64,000 bases of DNA from Lyngbya sp. HA4199-MV5 (lineage in GTDB: Bacteria > Cyanobacteriota > Cyanobacteriia > Leptolyngbyales > Leptolyngbyaceae), in the NCBI GenBank assembly GCA_019359375.1, contig JAHHHL010000002.1, positions 124,001-188,000 on the forward strand, in the 5' to 3' direction. The notes below the pieces were generated by a model. The model searched no databases. It was not told where the DNA came from and saw only the letters and a list, made by a program, of their open reading frames with translations. A program made the position numbers and the translations under genes. Positions 47,203 to 55,783 of the stretch are shown here, one piece after another (position 1 is the stretch's first letter; every line of letters begins with the position of its first letter).

Positions 47203-48654
47203 CTAATTCTTCTGTCCACGCCAGGGGCTAATTTCGAGTTTGCCATCGGGCTTAAAGACCACTTTGAACAGAGCGAGGGGATCTTGTGTTGCGTCCCCAT
47301 CACCCTCTGCCGCAAGCTTGCCAAGATTCGCTAAGGGGATTTCTTTTACGTAGTCGGCGGCGTTTTGATCCTCTGGCTTGTAGTCCACGATCGTGCCGTC
47401 TTGCTTCACCCGCACTCGAAATACCAGGTCTTTCTTAAAGGTTGGCTTGTCTTTCCAGGCTTTGTCAATCTGGTCATAGAGCTTGGGCTGAAGCACCGTA
47501 ATCTGAGCTGGATCAGTAATTTCGGTAATGCCTGTAAGGGGGCTTGCCGTCGCTTCTTGCCAGGGGGATACGTTCACACTGCCGGTAGAGGTAAAGACTA
47601 CCTTGTACTGAGCGATCGGCTCGGTTGTAGGCTGCGATCCTGTGGCTGGAATGTATAGCAAACCAGGCAGGGGCGTTTGGCTCGCACCATTCAACGCCAC
47701 AGAATTGATGGGTTTATAACCCACTACAGCCCCATCTTTCACCACACCAACGCGATACACCAGGTCTTGCTTGACGGCAGCGCGATTTTTCCATGCCTGT
47801 TCAAGCTGGCTGGTAAGCTGCTTCTGCAAAGTTTGAATTTGAGCAGGATCGGTAATACCGGGAGCCGCCGTCAAAGTAGATTCTAGCTTCGTCAAGTCGG
47901 GCTGGGTTGCGGTTGGAGAAGGGCTAGGAGTGTTTGGGGAAGCGCTGGCGCTCGGACTGGGCGATGACCCACTGGCGATCGGTGTGGGAGGACTGGCAGA
48001 CGGTGAAGGCGTACCCGTGGTGCTGGAGGTTGTGCTGGCTTTGGGCACCAGATCATTCGGTTGGCGCACCTGGGGCGTGGGAATGAAGAAGAATGCGATC
48101 GCCGCCAGTGCCAGACCAGACGCGCCGATCATCGCGGGCACAGCTTGCTTTGCCATTGGCTCACTGCTGCGAACGTAGCGTTTGGCAAGGGGCGTAACCT
48201 TGAGGGCTAGATCTGGCAGCGTTTGCGTATCGGCAAAAAATTGGTCGATCGCCTCCACCAGGTCAAACAGTTGCACGGTTGTGAGGTCAACCTGGCGAGT
48301 CAAATGAGTCGCAATGCCAGAGCCTGGATCGGCATCGGGAGGGCGAACACTCAAGCGGTGATGGGTTGCATCCAACCGTTCTAGCTGCACCAGTTGCGCT
48401 GACGTATGAGGCGCTTTAGAAGCACGCACACCGCTCAACAACTCCTGCGCGTAAAGACTGACGGCGTTGGTCAAGCTTTCAAAAAACTCGCGTCCACCTG
48501 TCAGCGGCTTTTCTTCGCCCACCAGATGACACTCAGCACTCATCAGTTGAGACATGAGGGGACGTGCTTCGGTCTGGCTGGTGACGACAGTATCGCCCCA
48601 TCCCTCCAGAACGATCGTACAGTTTGGCAAACTATATTGACGTTGAATACTCAT
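47203..48654 (-). CDS. DUF4335 domain-containing protein
   Basis: A 483-residue protein. Residues 1-165 (MSIQRQYSLPNCTIVLEGW, LMSQLMSAECHLVGEEKPLTGGREFFESLTNAVSLYAQELL) are the DUF4335 domain. A single hydrophobic segment follows at about 175-195 (AMIGASGLALAAIAFFFIPTP), then a Ser/Pro/Thr-rich linker, then two related repeats (LTAAPGITDPAQIQTLQKQL... and LTGITEITDPAQITVLQPKL...) of about 120 residues each. It overlaps the upstream DUF3038 gene by 4 bp; the pair is conserved in cyanobacteria, with unknown function. It is a membrane-anchored protein by prediction. Confidence 0.86.
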   Translation of the reverse strand: MSIQRQYSLPNCTIVLEGWGDTVVTSQTEARPLMSQLMSAECHLVGEEKPLTGGREFFESLTNAVSLYAQELLSGVRASKAPHTSAQLVQLERLDATHHRLSVRPPDADPGSGIATHLTRQVDLTTVQLFDLVEAIDQFFADTQTLPDLALKVTPLAKRYVRSSEPMAKQAVPAMIGASGLALAAIAFFFIPTPQVRQPNDLVPKASTTSSTTGTPSPSASPPTPIASGSSPSPSASASPNTPSPSPTATQPDLTKLESTLTAAPGITDPAQIQTLQKQLTSQLEQAWKNRAAVKQDLVYRVGVVKDGAVVGYKPINSVALNGASQTPLPGLLYIPATGSQPTTEPIAQYKVVFTSTGSVNVSPWQEATASPLTGITEITDPAQITVLQPKLYDQIDKAWKDKPTFKKDLVFRVRVKQDGTIVDYKPEDQNAADYVKEIPLANLGKLAAEGDGDATQDPLALFKVVFKPDGKLEISPWRGQKN

Positions 48655-49277
48655 GCCACTTCTCCGTCAAACAGGCTCGCCCAAAATCGCTGCATACCAT
48701 AGGTGCCTGTGCAGAACAGCAGTTGGGTCAGCAGGTTAAGTGCCAGTTCATCCAGCTTTTCGTCTGAGTTGTAGGCAGCAACGACGGCTCGTTTGGGGTT
48801 CATGCGCGATCGAAAGTGGGCACGAAACCGCTCTAGATAATCACTCAGCCGAAAGTGGTGTTCCATCGATAGCTCCTTTTCACTCAGTTGTTGGTATGCC
48901 AGCAACAACTGCCGAATTAACACGGTGAGGCGACGCGCCAAGTAGCACCCTACAAGCACCAATGCCTTTGCTTCGGTCAACGTCAGAGGGCGACGCTGAC
49001 TGTACCGCCGGAGTGGGTTGGTGCTGCGTAACCGCCAAAGCGACACCCGATTTTTGATCAGGCTCTGAAGTTCTAACTCATTCGCCATGACCAGAATGGC
49101 TTCTGACCCGCTCAAGTCCAGCGCCTCGATCGCCAGCAGCATCAAATCGATTTCTAACCTTGCACGACGAGGGCACATCTCATCTGCCAGCGACGGATTC
49201 GGCAAACTATCAAGAATCAAGGGCGTTGACTGACTGGGTGGACTATTTAACTGCATTACACTCACGGGAACATCCAT
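48651..49277 (-). CDS. DUF3038 domain-containing protein
   Basis: A 208-residue mainly helical soluble protein matching DUF3038 (CPRRARLEIDLMLLAIEALDLSGSEAILVMANELELQ, RRPLTLTEAKALVLVGCYLARRLTVLIRQLL). Its stop overlaps the DUF4335 start by 4 bp (ATGA), so the two are translationally coupled and probably interact. The first 30 residues are variable-looking; the ATG at 49277 or the Met at residue 8 could start the protein. The function is unknown. Confidence 0.86.
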   Translation of the reverse strand: MDVPVSVMQLNSPPSQSTPLILDSLPNPSLADEMCPRRARLEIDLMLLAIEALDLSGSEAILVMANELELQSLIKNRVSLWRLRSTNPLRRYSQRRPLTLTEAKALVLVGCYLARRLTVLIRQLLLAYQQLSEKELSMEHHFRLSDYLERFRAHFRSRMNPKRAVVAAYNSDEKLDELALNLLTQLLFCTGTYGMQRFWASLFDGEVA

Positions 49278-49537
49278 TCCAACTGGCTTAGGTCGTGAAC
49301 TGAGCTTTGCTACGAGAGCATCATTACCAGGGCTAACAACGCTTGACGCAACAAGGCTAGCTCTCTATTCGTTCTGGCTCTCAGGCGTAGGTTCTGCCTG
49401 ACGTTTGCTTACTGGCTTAGTATCCAGCCGCATTCTAGCGAAATCAGGATCGCCAACGCGTGGAGACAAGGTTTGTTTAACAACGATCGCACGCAAAAAC
49501 GGCGATCATGCAGAAACCGTGCAACCTTATAGTGTAC
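49278..49537. other. Upstream region of DUF3038
   Basis: Contains the minus-strand promoter region of the DUF3038-DUF4335 operon. No gene was recognised; the short frames here show no family resemblance. Confidence 0.4.
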
Positions 49538-49699
49538 GTTTTTGCGCTGTTTTACGACACCACGCTCAAAATTGGTGGAAAGTTCCCTCCCTTGAGGGGA
49601 AGAAAGCAGCGTAACAAAGTTTTTGCGCTGTTTTACGACACCACGCTCAAAATTGGTGGAAAGTTCCCTCCCTTGAGGGGAAGAAAGCAGCGTAACAAA
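49538..49699. repeat. Perfect 81-bp tandem duplication
   Basis: Two identical 81-base units, 49538-49618 and 49619-49699, each opening with GTTTTTGCGCTGTTTTACGA. Each unit holds a small hairpin (CCCTC-CCTT-GAGGG). An 81-bp period keeps one frame open (27-residue repeat VFALFYDTTLKIGGK...), but no family or good start supports a protein. It lies 84 bp upstream of the CyanoP start and may alter its leader or promoter. Confidence 0.92.
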
Positions 49700-49782
49700 G
49701 CGTCACAGGAATGAGAGAATATGCAAGTTGGCACAGGGCGATCGCAGTGCTGCTTGCAAAGACGGCTAAGGAAATGAGAGCA

Positions 49783-50322
49783 ATGCTTAAACGGATACTG
49801 GCAATAGTTTTAGTGGTAATGAGCCTGAGCCTGCAAGGATGCGTCACCCCCACCAGCGGCTTAAAGCCCTATTTTGATAGTCTGGACGGCTACAAGTTTT
49901 TGTATCCCAATGGCTGGCTGCCCGTGAGCGTCACCGATGGACCCGATGTAGTCTTTCACGACATTATTGAGCAGACCGAAAATGTGAGCGTGGTCATTAA
50001 CCCCGTTTCGGGCAACAAAACACTGGCTGATTTGGGTAGCCCCGGTGAAGTGGGCTATCAGCTAGGCAAGAGCGCGATCGCTCCCCCTGATTCTGGTCGC
50101 AAAGCCGAATTGGTCAACGCTGAAGCTCGTACCGTAGGCGACAAGCTGTATTACCTGCTGGAGTATGCGGTGAAAGTGGGCGATCGAGAACGCCACAATC
50201 TCGCCAGCGTTGCCGTCAGCCGAGGCAAACTCTACACCTTCAACGCCTCTACCCCAGAAGACCGGTGGGCAAAGGTGCAGCCGTTGCTGGAAAAGAGTGT
50301 GAAATCCTTCTCGGTCGATTGA
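49783..50322 (+). CDS. CyanoP, PsbP-like photosystem II lipoprotein
   Basis: About 179 residues. The lipobox LQGC follows the hydrophobic segment LKRILAIVLVVMSLSLQGC. The mature part shows the PsbP fold motifs: GLKPYFDSLDGYKFLYPNGWLPV, VVFHDIIEQTENVSVVINPV, LGSPGEVGYQLGKSAIAPP, YYLLEYAVK, RHNLASVAVSRGKLYTFNASTPEDRW. CyanoP is a lumenal lipoprotein that helps early PSII assembly. The ATG at 49783 gives the expected signal peptide; longer starts at 49774 and 49711 would precede it with polar residues. It lies upstream of maf on the same strand. Confidence 0.92.
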   Translation: MLKRILAIVLVVMSLSLQGCVTPTSGLKPYFDSLDGYKFLYPNGWLPVSVTDGPDVVFHDIIEQTENVSVVINPVSGNKTLADLGSPGEVGYQLGKSAIAPPDSGRKAELVNAEARTVGDKLYYLLEYAVKVGDRERHNLASVAVSRGKLYTFNASTPEDRWAKVQPLLEKSVKSFSVD

Positions 50323-50432
50323 TTTGGCAGTGGAAAGCAAAAGAAGTTTTTGGTTGTTAGTTGTTGGTTGTTTGAGTGGGTCTGCAATCAAAAACTCGAA
50401 ACTCGAAACTTAAAACTTTCTCAATTTTTCTC

Positions 50433-51104
50433 ATGGGCATCCCACAATTTATCCTTGCCTCTGCTTCGACTGCACGGCTACGGCTGCTGCGAAGTGTGGG
50501 GATTGAGCCGATCGTCCGCCCCAGTGACTTCGACGAATCCCAGGTGCAACTTGATGACCCAGCGGCGCTTGTCCAAACGTTAGCCCTGAGTAAAGCGTCA
50601 GCTATTGCCGCCCAACTCGATCAGCCTACTTCTGCCACACGGTTGATCTTAGGCTGTGATTCGGTTTTAGCGGTGAATGGCGAAATTCACGGCAAGCCCG
50701 CCAGTCCTGAAGAAGCGATCGCCCGCTGGCAAACCATGCGCGGTCAAGTCGGTCAACTCTACACCGGACATGCCCTGCTCGTTGTGCGCCCCACACCCTA
50801 CACCCCACACCCCACACCCTATTCTCCCCATCCCGCCCCACCGCCCCTCGTCCGCTGCCAGGTCACTCATGTCCACTTTGCCTCCGTAAGCGATCGCCAG
50901 ATTGCGGCATATGTCGCTACAGGGGAACCCATGTATTGTGCGGGCAGCTTTGCGCTGGAAGGGAAAGGTGGTGCGTTTGTCGAGAAGCTAGAAGGCTGTC
51001 ATACAAATGTGATTGGTCTGAGCCTTCCCCTACTCCGACAAATGCTGAGCGATCGTGGCTTTGACATCACCGATTTTTGGGGCAATGGTTCCAGACCCCT
51101 CTAG
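50433..51104 (+). CDS. maf: Maf-type nucleoside triphosphate pyrophosphatase
   Basis: House-cleaning pyrophosphatase of about 223 residues that hydrolyses non-canonical or modified NTPs. It has the N-terminal [17 protein letters not shown] (family SxSPRR region, here STARLR), [19 protein letters not shown] with the catalytic Asp, and [33 protein letters not shown] foreign-looking stretch [17 protein letters not shown] (50788-50850) is inserted in the loop after [10 protein letters not shown]. The stop codon TAG at 51102-51104 is part of the CTAG that begins a 131-bp repeat. The ATG at 50433 is the conserved start. Confidence 0.92.
   Translation: MGIPQFILASASTARLRLLRSVGIEPIVRPSDFDESQVQLDDPAALVQTLALSKASAIAAQLDQPTSATRLILGCDSVLAVNGEIHGKPASPEEAIARWQTMRGQVGQLYTGHALLVVRPTPYTPHPTPYSPHPAPPPLVRCQVTHVHFASVSDRQIAAYVATGEPMYCAGSFALEGKGGAFVEKLEGCHTNVIGLSLPLLRQMLSDRGFDITDFWGNGSRPL
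50788..50850. repeat. Low-complexity CCCCACACCC insertion in maf
   Basis: Repeats of CCCCACACCCTACACC type, matching those upstream of the GH31 gene (2999-3035). Here they lie inside the maf frame and add about 20 proline-rich residues. Confidence 0.85.
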
Positions 51105-51231
51105 GGGCTGTCATCAATTACGACTACACATTGCTTGCAGCAAGGGTTCCAGCCCCTAGCCTGGTGTGGTGGGACGGGCGTGACACTGCTGATATTGCAA
51201 GGTTTCGGAGCTAATTGATGACACGCCCTAG
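51101..51231. repeat. 131-bp inverted-repeat element, copy 5
   Basis: Complete copy in the same orientation as copy 3, with both CTAG ends. It starts inside the last codons of maf, so CTAG at 51101-51104 provides the maf stop codon. The rest separates maf from the kinase gene. Confidence 0.9.
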
Positions 51232-51450
51232 ACTTCAAACGCTAGATTTAAAGATTTCGTCGATCGGGTCTGGTTTGTTCTTACACTAAAAGCAGATGGT
51301 GTTGCCCCTCCGTACTGATAACATCGTCTGACTGGTCATAACTCAAGCGCCAGGTGATTGAGGGTTTGTCTGGCTGGTACTGCATCTATCGTTGTCGGTT
51401 TAAAGGTAACTTCCTCGCTTCGATCGCACTCTTCGCAATTACCTGGTTTG

Positions 51451-52557
51451 ATGAATCGTTCGGTGACTGATCTCTCCAACTTTCGTGCCGATGTGCGTGG
51501 TCAGACTCATTTGGGGCAACTCTGTGGGTCGGGGCAGCGCTTTCGCGATCGCTACGAAATTCTCAAAGTTCTTGGTCGGGGTGGTTTTGGTATCACCTTT
51601 TTAGCGCGAGATGTGTCGCTTCCGGGTCAGCCGCTTTGCGTCATTAAGCAGCTTTGCCCCAAAGTGAACGATGCCGCAGCGTTACAGCAAGCTCGCAAGC
51701 GCTTCGAGCAGGAAGCCGCTACGCTGAGCAAACTGGGCAGCCACGCTCAAATTCCCCAACTACTGAACTACTTTGAGTCGGCGGGCGAATTCTATCTGGT
51801 GCAAGAATACGTTCGAGGACATACGCTCACCAAGGTCATTAAGCGGTATGGTCCGTTTTCTGAAACTGGAGTGAAGCAATTCTTGAAGGAGTTTCTGCCC
51901 CTGCTTCAGTACGTCCATCGTCATCGTGTGATTCATCGCGATATCAAACCGCCAAACCTGATTCGTTGCCGGGATGATGGGCGGTTGGTGCTGATTGATT
52001 TTGGTGCCGTCAAAGAGCAAATCACGCAAGTCAGCGATTCCAGCGGTAAAGCTACCTCCACTCAATTTGTGGGCACGGTTGGGTTTGCGCCCCCAGAGCA
52101 ACTGGCGTCTCGCCCCATGTACGCCAGTGACATTTATGCCCTGGGGATTACCTGTCTATACTTGCTGTCAGGTAAACCACCGTTAGAGTTTGACTACGAG
52201 TTTCTGACGGGAGATGTGCGTTGGGGTGAGTATGTGTCGGTGAGCGAGCATTTTGGCACGGTGTTGAGCAAGATGCTAAAAGTATCGCCGCAGGAGCGTT
52301 ATCAGTCGGTTGATGAAGTGCTACGAGCACTGGAGCTAGAACCCTACTTTGACAACCTTGTGCACTGCATGAATATCAAGCCCAAGCCCTTTCCCTCTGC
52401 CGCTTCAGATGAGAAGGATGCTGATGCCTATGTGCCGCCAATGGTGCGATCGGCGATGGCGATTCGGGATTGGCAGGCAAAGCTCAAGGCAAGACGAATG
52501 CGCGATCGCGTGTATCAGCCCAGAATTACGCACAGTGGTTCCAGCTTCTTTCGGTAA
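51451..52557 (+). CDS. Serine/threonine protein kinase
   Basis: About 368 residues. The Hanks-type kinase domain has the glycine loop GRGGFGITFLARD, ATP lysine in CVIKQL, catalytic loop HRDIKPPN, DFG in LIDFGAVKEQ, and VGTVGFAPPEQL. All key residues are present. There is no transmembrane or sensor domain; the C-terminal 80 residues are a polar tail rich in basic residues. The frame extends to 51358, but the ATG at 51451 (MNRSVTDLSN) is the likelier start. An ECF sigma and anti-sigma pair follows on the same strand, 135 bp away; a functional link is possible but unproven. Confidence 0.92.
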   Translation: MNRSVTDLSNFRADVRGQTHLGQLCGSGQRFRDRYEILKVLGRGGFGITFLARDVSLPGQPLCVIKQLCPKVNDAAALQQARKRFEQEAATLSKLGSHAQIPQLLNYFESAGEFYLVQEYVRGHTLTKVIKRYGPFSETGVKQFLKEFLPLLQYVHRHRVIHRDIKPPNLIRCRDDGRLVLIDFGAVKEQITQVSDSSGKATSTQFVGTVGFAPPEQLASRPMYASDIYALGITCLYLLSGKPPLEFDYEFLTGDVRWGEYVSVSEHFGTVLSKMLKVSPQERYQSVDEVLRALELEPYFDNLVHCMNIKPKPFPSAASDEKDADAYVPPMVRSAMAIRDWQAKLKARRMRDRVYQPRITHSGSSFFR

Positions 52558-52692
52558 GATTTTTGGTAAGGTTTTTGGCAGCAAGGGCTGACGTGTACTT
52601 TGCGGACTGTGGTTAAATGGCATCATGCTTGTTTCTGCGTGACGCACCCCCCTGCCAAACGTCCAAGCCCTGCTGCTGTCATTACTGGCTGA

Positions 52693-53268
52693 ATGGCGAT
52701 CGAACCACCCTCTCATGAAGCGGCTCTTCTGTCTCGTGTTGCCCAGCACGATCAGGCAGCGCTAGCAGACTTGTACGATCGCTATGCCCGCATTCTCTAC
52801 TCTGTTGCGTTTAGAAGCCTGCGATCGGCGGAAGAAAGCGAAGAAGTTGTCCTGGATGTCTTTGCCCAGGTGTGGCGCACAGCCGCCCGGTACGAAGGTA
52901 CCAAAGGACGGGTGGATAGCTGGCTGTTTATGATGACCCGTAGCCGAGTGCTCGATCGCTTGCGGCGTTTGCAGCGGACAACTAAGGTGACACTTGCGTC
53001 AGAGAACCTGGCAGAGATCCAAAGCACAAATCCTGGCGTAGACCCTATTGAAAACGTCCTTCTTGCCGAGCGCCGCGATCGCGTGTTAGCCGCCCTCAGC
53101 CAACTTCCCCCAGAGCAACGTCAGGCGATCGAGTTGGCATATTACAAAGGACTGACCCAATCAGAAATTGCTGCACAAACGAACCTTTCGTTAGGCACCG
53201 TTAAAACGCGCATTCGACTGGGCTTGAGTAAGCTGCGAGTGGCGCTGGGTAACTGGGAGCAAAGCTAG
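52693..53268 (+). CDS. ECF-type RNA polymerase sigma factor
   Basis: A 191-residue sigma-70 family factor with region 2 (ALADLYDRYARILYSVAFRSLRSAEESEEVVLDVFAQVWRTAARYEGTKGRVDSWLFMMTRSRVLDRLRR) and region 4 (LSQLPPEQRQAIELAYYKGLTQSEIAAQTNLSLGTVKTRIRLGLSKLR); regions 1.2 and 3 are absent, as in ECF factors. The next gene, 27 bp downstream, encodes its probable anti-sigma factor. The pair resembles SigK/RskA-type systems. The regulon is unknown. Confidence 0.93.
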   Translation: MAIEPPSHEAALLSRVAQHDQAALADLYDRYARILYSVAFRSLRSAEESEEVVLDVFAQVWRTAARYEGTKGRVDSWLFMMTRSRVLDRLRRLQRTTKVTLASENLAEIQSTNPGVDPIENVLLAERRDRVLAALSQLPPEQRQAIELAYYKGLTQSEIAAQTNLSLGTVKTRIRLGLSKLRVALGNWEQS

Positions 53269-53295
53269 GATAGGAATCTAGACCTGTAGAATGTG

Positions 53296-54105
53296 ATGAA
53301 CGCTGAAGACCGCTGTTTTTGTGAACTGGCTCCGCTCTATGCCCTCAACCTGCTCGACGATGAGGAACGTCGCTGGGTTGAGGCGCAAGTGCTGGAAAAT
53401 CCAGAATTGGCGGCTGAATTAGCAGAACACCAGGCAACGGTGAATGCACTCCCGTATGCAACGCCGATGGTGCCGATGGCAGAAGACTTGAAAGAACGAT
53501 TGTTCCAACGGTTAGCCGCCGAGCCAGACGACACATCATCGCTCACGGCTATACCAGCGCAGGCTGCTGAGCGTCCCGCCGCTACTCTACAGTCACCTAG
53601 CCGCTCTGAAGCCTCTGCGCGATCGCAGGTTGTCCCCTTCCGTCGCAGTCGATGGTTACAGGCAGGAGGAGCCATTGCCGCCTTAGCCGCGATCGCCCTT
53701 CTCGTAGACAACTATCGTCTTCGTCAGAGCCTTCAAGCGGATCAGGCGATCGTGGCGACGCTTCAACAGCCCGATAGCACTGTTTACCCGTTGAGAGGCA
53801 CCGATAAAGCTGCGAATGCTTCTGGGAGTCTGGTCGTCAACGCCAGCGCTAAAACTGCCGTTGCCCTCATCCAAAACCTGCCGACCCTACCGCAAGGTCA
53901 AGCCTATCGCCTATGGGCAGTTCCCAAAGGAGCTACTAAACCCGTCTACTGCGGACAGTTCAACAACGATCGGACTGGAACCGTTCACTGGTCTCTACCC
54001 GAAGCCATCTGTAGCGCCAGTGTGCCTCAAATGTTAGTAACGGCTGAATTGGCATCTGATCCTCCAATTCCCGCAGGTCCGCTGGTGATGAAGAGTACCT
54101 TGTAA
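53296..54105 (+). CDS. Anti-sigma factor, RskA-type C-terminal domain
   Basis: About 269 residues. The N-terminal 45 residues (CFCELAPLYALNLLDDEERRWVEAQVLENPELAAELAEHQ) form an anti-sigma helical domain without the zinc-binding HxxxCxxC motif. A Ser/Ala-rich linker leads to one transmembrane segment (WLQAGGAIAALAAIALLVDNY), then an RskA-type extracytoplasmic beta-domain (VALIQNLPTLPQGQAYRLWAVPKGATKPVYCGQF). It likely holds the upstream ECF sigma at the membrane until regulated proteolysis. Start is ATG 53296, with a GTG directly before it (53293). Confidence 0.9.
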   Translation: MNAEDRCFCELAPLYALNLLDDEERRWVEAQVLENPELAAELAEHQATVNALPYATPMVPMAEDLKERLFQRLAAEPDDTSSLTAIPAQAAERPAATLQSPSRSEASARSQVVPFRRSRWLQAGGAIAALAAIALLVDNYRLRQSLQADQAIVATLQQPDSTVYPLRGTDKAANASGSLVVNASAKTAVALIQNLPTLPQGQAYRLWAVPKGATKPVYCGQFNNDRTGTVHWSLPEAICSASVPQMLVTAELASDPPIPAGPLVMKSTL

Positions 54106-54179
54106 ACCCCTGCCCCTGATTGACCACACAAGTCTTGAAAGGCTGGTTGCTTCGTTGCTCACCCGCCCGTGATTAAAAT

Positions 54180-54420
54180 CCGGACTAATGGTGCGAAACC
54201 CGTTAAAACGGGTTGTAAGACGCTTGTAGTCCTTTACCCTTCGGGAAGACAACGCCTAGAGAGGACTTCCTGCCATTAGCCCGCACTTGAGTGCAGGGCG
54301 GGTTCAAGTACTCGCTCAAAGATTTGTCAGTCAACTAGCCCCTGCCCAGTCCACAGCCCTTCGAGAAGGCAACGCCTGGAGTGGACTTTCTGCTGCTAGC
54401 CCGGAGATTGATCTCCGGGT
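54180..54420. repeat. Cluster of hairpins in a 120-bp-period direct repeat
   Basis: Three strong hairpins lie in a row: AACCCGTT-AA-AACGGGTT (54197-54214), a GCCCGCACTTGAGTGCAGGGC stem (54279-54302), and CCCGGAGAT-TG-ATCTCCGGG (54400-54419). The last two end in related 65-bp segments starting CCCTTCG (54237 and 54357) that contain AACGCCT(A/G)GAG(A/T)GGACTT. No protein frame is present. It looks like a dispersed structured-RNA or palindromic repeat type seen in other cyanobacteria. Confidence 0.7.
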
Positions 54421-54804
54421 GAGAAAAGGCTGGTTTGGGCTCATGGCACAATAATGACCTAAATTTACCCCTTGTTGAACCTCATCCCGCATGAATGAAT
54501 GAAGTATCCATACAGGCTGACGTTCTTCTGCGTCTTATAGCAAGCGAAGGGAAGGTTAGGACACACCGTTATGGTGAAAGCTCTGATGGGTGGGGTTTTG
54601 CCTTCTGCCTTCTGCCCTCTGCCTTCTACTTCCTGCCATACCAGTGATCATGGCACCATTAACCAGATTCCTAAAAATTAATTTTTTTGAAGAAAATAGG
54701 TTTTCGATGCTTAAAAAGTGATAAAAACCGTACGGCTTCTTTATAAGCTACCTGGAAAGATAAAGAATTAAGCATGGCTTTACCTATGACGTTCGGTACG
54801 CATT
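54421..54804. other. Intergenic region upstream of the COP23-like gene
   Basis: No gene seen. It contains a GCCTTCTGCC-type pyrimidine repeat (about 54598-54638) like that inside recN, and an AT-rich stretch (54660-54720) that may hold the promoter of the following exported-protein cluster. Confidence 0.45.
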
Positions 54805-55317
54805 ATGAAAGGATTTAAAGTTTTTGCGCTTCTTGTATTGAGCGCAGTGACGACTACGACAGCCGCCTTAAGTTCACCTCAACCCGCATCAACAAAAGCA
54901 ATCTCCCTGCGTTGTTTAAACCGTAATGGTGGTTTTCAGCTTGAAGTAATTAACGGTCAAGCGAAAACGCCTTTGTTAGGTGTCAAAAATACGACTGGCA
55001 TCCGTCAAAATTGCAATCAAGTAGCCGCAAGCTTGAAAAAAGCGATCGACAATGGCGCTGTTGAGAAGCTCATGATTGTTGCCGACTCGATCGGACGGCG
55101 GGAGGCGCTTTGTGTTGTCCGAAGTGTGCAAGAAGGGTGTAACCAGGACAATTTATTGATAGACGTGCCAAAAGGACGCGATCGAGATAAGTTTCTCGAT
55201 GAAGTTTTGAAGCTTAATACACTCGATACCCAAACGGTGTTCTCAGGTTCGGAAGGGCAAAATACCCGTCAGAGAGCCTACCGCCCGATACCAAACGCCT
55301 TGCGTAAGACAAAGTAA
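54805..55317 (+). CDS. COP23-like secreted protein
   Basis: A 170-residue protein. Residues 1-25 are a signal peptide (MKGFKVFALLVLSAVTTTTA). The rest resembles the COP23 domain, named after a circadian-oscillating membrane protein of Synechococcus: four spaced cysteines (RCLNRN, QNCNQVA, LCVVRS, GCNQDNLL) and the LIDVPKG..DKFLDEVLKLN end. The cysteines probably pair in the periplasm. It opens a four-gene plus-strand cluster of exported proteins. No enzymatic motif is visible, and the domain call is by pattern. Confidence 0.68.
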   Translation: MKGFKVFALLVLSAVTTTTAALSSPQPASTKAISLRCLNRNGGFQLEVINGQAKTPLLGVKNTTGIRQNCNQVAASLKKAIDNGAVEKLMIVADSIGRREALCVVRSVQEGCNQDNLLIDVPKGRDRDKFLDEVLKLNTLDTQTVFSGSEGQNTRQRAYRPIPNALRKTK

Positions 55318-55367
55318 ATCGGTGGCTTGAATCACCTGAAGTTTATGGAGTTGGCGAGAGACTATCA

Positions 55368-55778
55368 ATGGATAAGCGTGTTTGGAAGATGATTGCTCTT
55401 ACACTGGCGACGATCCTTGTATCCCTCAGCTTGATTGTGGGTCAAGCCCTCAAGGCGGCCGCAGTTGATCCGCCAGAGCGACTGGTTACTCAGATCACCT
55501 CGGCATCGCAGTTTGAAGATATAAAGGAATCGGATTACTACTTTGATGCAGCGCGGTCTCTGATAGAGCAGTATGGTTGTTTTGCAGGTTATCCGGATAG
55601 GTCTCTTCGACCAAATAGACCCATTGTCCGGGTTGAGTTAGTCGCTCTAGTACAATCATGTCTTGACGTAGTGGACGGCTTAGCGGCATCTGTCAGACCA
55701 GCCGACGCAGATGGCTTAAATAGGGTACGCCGCCGTCTCGATGCTATCAGTGCTGCTGTTAAAAAAGTACAGAGGTAG
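55368..55778 (+). CDS. Small exported SLH-domain protein
   Basis: A 136-residue protein with a signal peptide (MIALTLATILVSLSLIVGQALKAAA). One S-layer-homology motif spans about residues 45-105 (SQFEDIKESDYYFDAARSLIEQYGCFAGYPDRSLRPNRPIVRVELVALVQSCLDVVD), very like the SLH module at the N-terminus of cyanobacterial porins. No beta-barrel follows; it ends in a short predicted coiled coil (LNRVRRRLDAISAAVKKV). It could bind peptidoglycan-linked polymer and recruit a partner. It lies 5 bp upstream of the next gene. Confidence 0.72.
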   Translation: MDKRVWKMIALTLATILVSLSLIVGQALKAAAVDPPERLVTQITSASQFEDIKESDYYFDAARSLIEQYGCFAGYPDRSLRPNRPIVRVELVALVQSCLDVVDGLAASVRPADADGLNRVRRRLDAISAAVKKVQR

Positions 55779-55783
55779 AACCA

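Noticed and set aside
49508-49714. 68-codon frame made of two identical 27-residue repeats
   Set aside because: The open frame follows from the perfect 81-bp DNA duplication; no start signal or family.
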